The translations under genes and the position numbers were made by a program. Positions 60,284 through 64,000 of a stretch of DNA of 64,000 bases are shown here, piece after piece. Location of the stretch: assembly GCF_001908725.1 (NCBI RefSeq), contig NZ_CP018725.1, forward strand, positions 2,543,501 through 2,607,500, read 5' to 3'. The DNA is from Xanthomonas vesicatoria ATCC 35937 (GTDB taxonomy: Bacteria; Pseudomonadota; Gammaproteobacteria; Xanthomonadales; Xanthomonadaceae). The notes under the pieces are model-generated. The model searched no databases. It saw only the letters and a list, made by a program, of their open reading frames with translations, and had not been told where the DNA came from. Numbering within the stretch: position 1 is the first letter of the stretch; each line of letters begins with the position of its first letter.

Positions 60284-60894
60284 AGAGCGTTTTATGAACT
60301 TTGAAATAGAGACGCTGCGTTTCCAAGCATGAGGATGGAGAAGACAACGAAGTGGAGTCCTGCCAGGGTTTCCGGCAGGCGTTCGTAATCACGCGCCAGG
60401 CGTCGGAACCGATTGACCCAACCGAAACTGCGCTCCAGGACCCAACGGCGCGGCAGCAATACAAAACCTTTCTTGGCCTCCGGCAGTTTTACGACGTGCA
60501 GTTCAATGCCTTCCTCCTGCGCGGCTTCGGCCGGTCCTTCGCCTGTGTAGCCTTGATCGACGAAGGCCAGTTTCACCGTATCTCCTGTGAAATGCTGAAC
60601 TTCCTGCGCTAGCGATCGCACTTCGGCGCGTTCCTGCTCGTCGGCTGGCGTGACCTGCAGTGCTAGCAGGTGACCGAGCGTATCCACCGCCATGTGCACC
60701 TTGCTGCCCTTCTTGCGCTTGTAGCCGTCGTAGCCAGCGCGTGGCCCGCTTGCGCAGCCGCGCCTGCGGATCCATCAGCATCAAGTAGGGTGCAGCAAAT
60801 GCCCATTCTTCATCGGAGACGTCGGTCGGATACGGGCGTGGTGGCTTCATCCGCTTACGATAGCCGCGCAAGCCTCAAGTTCATAACACGCTCT
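60284..60894 (-). mobile_element. IS5-family element with internal deletion
   Basis: A 611-bp remnant. Terminal inverted repeats are at 60284-60301 (AGAGCGTTTTATGAACTT) and 60877-60894, matching at 17 of 18 positions. Both ends of the transposase gene are present but the middle is missing, so the element is some 200-300 bp shorter than related IS5/IS1031-type elements. I find no clean target-site duplication. It cannot transpose by itself but could be mobilised in trans. Confidence 0.85.
60292..60850 (-). pseudogene. Broken IS5-family transposase
   Basis: The N-terminal part begins MKPPRPYPTDVSDEEWAFAA and runs to LMDPQA, then fuses out of frame to the later part around [20 protein letters not shown], read in another frame to the end. 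The C-terminal part keeps the catalytic Asp region (VDQGYTGE) and the Glu region ([19 protein letters not shown]) of DDE transposases. The first catalytic Asp block is lost in an internal deletion of perhaps 80-100 codons, and the junction shifts the frame. Confidence 0.85.
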
Positions 60895-60996
60895 AAGGGT
60901 TAATGCTCCTGAATAGTTGCGTCCTGAACAAGCTCGCAACTAGCTCAATCTATAATCCCAGAGCGCCGCATAACATATTAAAAAAATATTACAAGT

Positions 60997-61224
60997 TTAT
61001 ATCAATCTTGCATCTGCTGGCTGGAAAGACGAACCTGCAAGGTAAGAAAGAGTATAGTTTTGAGGATTTAAGTCCCCAGTCTCACCACCCGCATGAGTAA
61101 CAATGTCAACTTTAAACTGAGTCTCAGCCGCATGGCTTGCGAGATGCCGTGTATATGTTCGACCCCAGGTAGCTGGCGCCACGTTGTGGGTTGCCCTTAT
61201 TTTTTTCCAAGTTGGATATGCCAT
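60997..61224 (-). CDS. Small AT-rich gene of unknown function after clpV
   Basis: A 75-residue product starting MAYPTWKKIRATHNVAP. A strong ribosome-binding site GGAGG lies 5 nt before the ATG, within very AT-rich DNA that could also serve as a promoter. The protein is polar with no membrane helix, signal peptide or known motif. It could be the start of a larger gene cut by later events, since the IS remnant begins 103 bp beyond its stop. It is 96 bp downstream of clpV on the same strand. Confidence 0.5.
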   Translation of the reverse strand: MAYPTWKKIRATHNVAPATWGRTYTRHLASHAAETQFKVDIVTHAGGETGDLNPQNYTLSYLAGSSFQPADARLI

Positions 61225-61320
61225 ACATTCCTCCAAGTATATTATTTAAATATTTAACCGTACAAATTTCGCAATACGCACCAAACAATCTCACCCAATA
61301 AAATAGTTCCCCTATAAACT

Positions 61321-64000
61321 TCAAATAAAACTGCTCGAATAGCAGAATTCTTCGTCACAGACATGTATTTTTAGGTAACCAACGAGTGATCTATTTGCAA
61401 CCCCACGAAGGAAATTACGACTGATCTCAGGCAACATCGAATTAGTCAAAATCGCATCAATCATCCGTCCGCCCGACTCGCTCTCGGTACACCGGCTCAC
61501 CACCAGCTCTACCACCGAGTCGTCGTACTCGAACGGAATCCTGTAGCGCTCCTCGATCCGCTGCTTGATGCGATTCAACTGCAACCGCACGATCTGCCCG
61601 AGCATGTCGTTGCTCAGCGGGTAATACGGAATTGCCACCAGCCGCCCGAGCAATGCCGGCGGAAACACCTTCAACAGCGGCTCGCGCAAGGCCTTCGCCA
61701 TGCCTTCCGGATCCGGCATCAGTTCCGGGTCCTTGCACAGGCTGGCGATCAGGTCGGTGCCGGCGTTGCTGGTGAGGATGATCAAGGTGTTGCGGAAGTC
61801 GATGCGGCGGCCTTCGCCATCTTCCATCCAGCCTTTGTCGAAGACCTGGAAGAACAGTTCGTGGACGTCGGGGTGGGCTTTCTCCACTTCGTCCAGCAGC
61901 ACCACCGAGTACGGCTTGCGTCGCACCGCTTCGGTGAGCACGCCGCCTTCGCCGTAGCCGACGTAGCCCGGCGGTGCGCCCTTGAGTGAGGAGACGGTGT
62001 GCGCGTCCTGGTACTCGCTCATGTTGATGGTGATCAGGTTCTGTTCGCCGCCGTATAGCGTTTCGGCCAGCGCGAGTGCGGTTTCGGTCTTGCCCACGCC
62101 GGAGGTGCCGGCGAGCAGGAATACGCCGATCGGTTTGTCCGGGTTGTCCAGGCCGGCGCGGCTGGTCTGGATGCGCTTGGCAATCATCTCCATGGCGTGG
62201 TCCTGGCCGATCACGCGCTTGGCCAGTAGTTCGGGCAGGCGCAGCACGGTGTCGATCTCGTTGCGCGCCATGCGCCCGACCGGGATGCCGGTCCAGTCGG
62301 CGACCACGGCGGCCACCGCCTGGTAGTCGACCGTGGGCAGGATCAAGGGCGATTCGCCCTGGAGTCCGCCTAGTTCGGCCTGCACCAGCTGCAGGCGTGC
62401 GAGCAGCGTGTCGCGATCAACCTGTACCGGTGCGTCGAGCACCGCGGTGTCACCAGACGCCGCCTGTGCGGCATCTGCATCTGCATCGGTGTCAGCCTCG
62501 GCCTCCGCTTCCAACGCACTACCCATGCCTTCCACCGGCGCGTTACCACTACACAGGCGTGCGCGCAGCGACAACAGCTCGTCCACCAATGCCTTCTCGG
62601 CAACCCACCGTTGCTCCAGATCGCGCAGTCGGCCGTGCTCGTTTTCCAGCAAGCCGGCACATGCGGCAGCACGCTCCTCCACCACGATGCCAATCGCACG
62701 CTCGCGCTCGATGATGGCGTGCTCGGTCTCCAGCGCTTCGATCCGGCGGCGGCTATCGTCCACCTCGGCCGGCGTCGCGTGCAGGCTGACCGCGACGCGA
62801 GCGCAGGCGGTGTCGAGCAGGCTCACCGATTTGTCCGGCAGCTGGCGCGCGGGGATATAGCGGTGGCTGAGCTTGACTGCCGCTTCCAGCGCCTCGTCCA
62901 GGATCTGCACACTGTGGTGCTGTTCCATCATCGAGGCGACGCCGCGCATCATGCGCACCGCCTTGGCCTCGTCCGGCTCATCCACCTGCACGGCCTGGAA
63001 TCGCCGGGTCAATGCGGGGTCTTTTTCGATGTATTTCTTGTATTCGGCGAACGTGGTCGCGCCGACGGTGCGCAAGGTACCGCGTGCCAGTGCCGGCTTG
63101 AGCAGGTTGGCCGCATCGCCGGTGCCGGCGGCACCGCCGGCGCCGACCAGGGTGTGGGTTTCGTCGACGAACAGAATGATCGGCTTGGGACTGGCCTGCA
63201 CTTCGTCGATGACCGCGCGCAGACGCTGTTCGAACTCGCCCTTCATGCTGGCACCGGCCTGCAGCAGGCCCACATCGAGCGTGCGCAATTGCACGTCCTT
63301 TAATGCGGGTGGCACATCGCCACGGGCGATGCGCTGCGCGAAGCCTTCCACCACCGCGGTCTTGCCCACGCCGGCCTCGCCGACCAGGATCGGGTTGTTC
63401 TGGCGGCGGCGCATCAGGATGTCGACCACCTGGCGGATCTCATCGTCACGGCCGATGATCGGATCGAGCTTGCCCTCGCGCGCTTGTGCGGTGAGGTCAG
63501 TGGTGAATTTCTTCAGTGCTTCCTGCTTGCCGAGTGCGGCAGGTGCGATGGCGCCGCTCGCTTCGCCGGGTGCTGCGGTCTGACCAAGCGAAAATCCATC
63601 GCTGGGCAGCAAGCCATCTTCCGGGGAGCCGGCCACGATCTCGGCGAAGTGCTCGTTGAGCACCGCAGGCTTGAGCTTGTCGAACTCTTTGGAGATCGCC
63701 AGCAGCGCGTTGCGCAAGCCGCGCACGCTCAGGATGCCGACCACCAGGTAACCGGTGCGCACCTGCGCCTCGCCAAAGCTGAGCGAGGCATACACCCAGC
63801 CGCGCTCCACCGCTTCTTCGACGTTGGCCGACAGGTCGGTGACGGCGGTGGAGCCGCGTGGCAGGCCATCCAGCGCGGCGGTGACATCGCGCGCCAACGT
63901 GGAAGGATTGAGCTGGAAGTGTTTGAGGATGCGGTGCAGGTCCGAATCCTGCAGCTGCAGCAGCTGATGCAGCCAGTGCACCAGCTCCACATACGGGTTG
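61321..64000 (-). CDS. clpV: ClpV (TssH) T6SS AAA+ ATPase (N-terminus outside the window)
   Basis: At least 893 residues; the start lies beyond the right edge, and the first visible residues are NPYVELVHWL, typical of the N-terminal Clp repeat domain. Two AAA+ modules follow: GEAGVGKTAVVEGFAQR (Walker A 1) with IILFVDETHTLVGAG, and LLAGTSGVGKTETALALAE (Walker A 2) with VVLLDEVEKAHPDV. ClpV disassembles the contracted T6SS sheath. The final ~45 codons are AT-rich, unlike the rest, and the C-terminus (ending EFCYSSSFI) is unusual, suggesting a recombined 3' end. Genes for the sheath and tube are expected upstream. Confidence 0.95.
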   Translation of the reverse strand, partial: NPYVELVHWLHQLLQLQDSDLHRILKHFQLNPSTLARDVTAALDGLPRGSTAVTDLSANVEEAVERGWVYASLSFGEAQVRTGYLVVGILSVRGLRNALLAISKEFDKLKPAVLNEHFAEIVAGSPEDGLLPSDGFSLGQTAAPGEASGAIAPAALGKQEALKKFTTDLTAQAREGKLDPIIGRDDEIRQVVDILMRRRQNNPILVGEAGVGKTAVVEGFAQRIARGDVPPALKDVQLRTLDVGLLQAGASMKGEFEQRLRAVIDEVQASPKPIILFVDETHTLVGAGGAAGTGDAANLLKPALARGTLRTVGATTFAEYKKYIEKDPALTRRFQAVQVDEPDEAKAVRMMRGVASMMEQHHSVQILDEALEAAVKLSHRYIPARQLPDKSVSLLDTACARVAVSLHATPAEVDDSRRRIEALETEHAIIERERAIGIVVEERAAACAGLLENEHGRLRDLEQRWVAEKALVDELLSLRARLCSGNAPVEGMGSALEAEAEADTDADADAAQAASGDTAVLDAPVQVDRDTLLARLQLVQAELGGLQGESPLILPTVDYQAVAAVVADWTGIPVGRMARNEIDTVLRLPELLAKRVIGQDHAMEMIAKRIQTSRAGLDNPDKPIGVFLLAGTSGVGKTETALALAETLYGGEQNLITINMSEYQDAHTVSSLKGAPPGYVGYGEGGVLTEAVRRKPYSVVLLDEVEKAHPDVHELFFQVFDKGWMEDGEGRRIDFRNTLIILTSNAGTDLIASLCKDPELMPDPEGMAKALREPLLKVFPPALLGRLVAIPYYPLSNDMLGQIVRLQLNRIKQRIEERYRIPFEYDDSVVELVVSRCTESESGGRMIDAILTNSMLPEISRNFLRGVANRSLVGYLKIHVCDEEFCYSSSFI

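Overview
The window is a high-GC gammaproteobacterial chromosome segment from the genus Xanthomonas, probably close to the X. citri / X. campestris group. Four things support this: part of a xanthomonadin (brominated aryl-polyene yellow pigment) gene set with a flavin halogenase and an XanB2-type chorismatase; an sX13-like small RNA next to polA; a type VI secretion system (T6SS) locus controlled by an ECF-sigma/Ser-Thr-kinase pair of the EcfK/PknS type; and overall gene content. These assignments come from reading the sequence; no database was searched.

Layout. (1) 1-6740: one end of the xanthomonadin cluster. Minus-strand genes encode acyltransferases, a dehydratase, a membrane protein and an ACP. 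The divergent plus-strand pair is halogenase-xanB2, and a convergent xanA2-type ligase closes the block. (2) 7674-17490: housekeeping genes: a secreted DPP-IV-type peptidase, a two-gene unit of unknown function, hemF, the sX13-like sRNA, polA and a DUF2782-like lipoprotein. An array of about 345-bp palindromic repeats lies between the unknown pair and hemF. (3) 17836-39667: one uninterrupted minus-strand run in the order tssK-tssL-tssM-tagF-pppA-kinase/FGE fusion-small membrane protein-tpsB-tpsA-tssA. Start and stop codons overlap or lie at most 50 nt apart, so a complete two-partner (type Vb) secretion pair sits inside a T6SS operon. (4) 40406-42402: a divergent aldo/keto reductase and LysR regulator pair. 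(5) 42512-52124: the second T6SS block: tagH, a DUF6931-like gene, vgrG, a TPR-methyltransferase, PAAR, pknS-like and ecfK-like. A second copy of the palindromic repeat lies inside it. (6) 52611-61300: an accessory stretch with an XRE regulator, a glutathione S-transferase, an alpha/beta hydrolase, a ThuA-domain protein, a possible HNH nuclease, a secreted protein, a CPBP protease, a lower-GC gene of unknown function, a deleted IS5-type element and an AT-rich small ORF. (7) 61321-64000: clpV (tssH), running off the right edge; its last ~45 codons are AT-rich like the accessory DNA beside it.

How the parts work together. The T6SS genes here supply the membrane complex (TssK, TssL, TssM), the spike (VgrG, PAAR), the contraction-recycling ATPase (ClpV), TssA, and a threonine-phosphorylation control set (kinase, PP2C phosphatase, FHA protein TagH, TagF). 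The sheath, tube and baseplate genes (tssB, C, D, E, F, G) are not in this window and are expected beyond 64000; I also see no tssJ. The EcfK/PknS pair is expected to switch on T6SS transcription. The TpsA/TpsB pair would put a 2,511-residue beta-helical exoprotein on the cell surface. Its gene position suggests co-expression with the T6SS, and a lone C-terminal cysteine pair suggests that it stays anchored.
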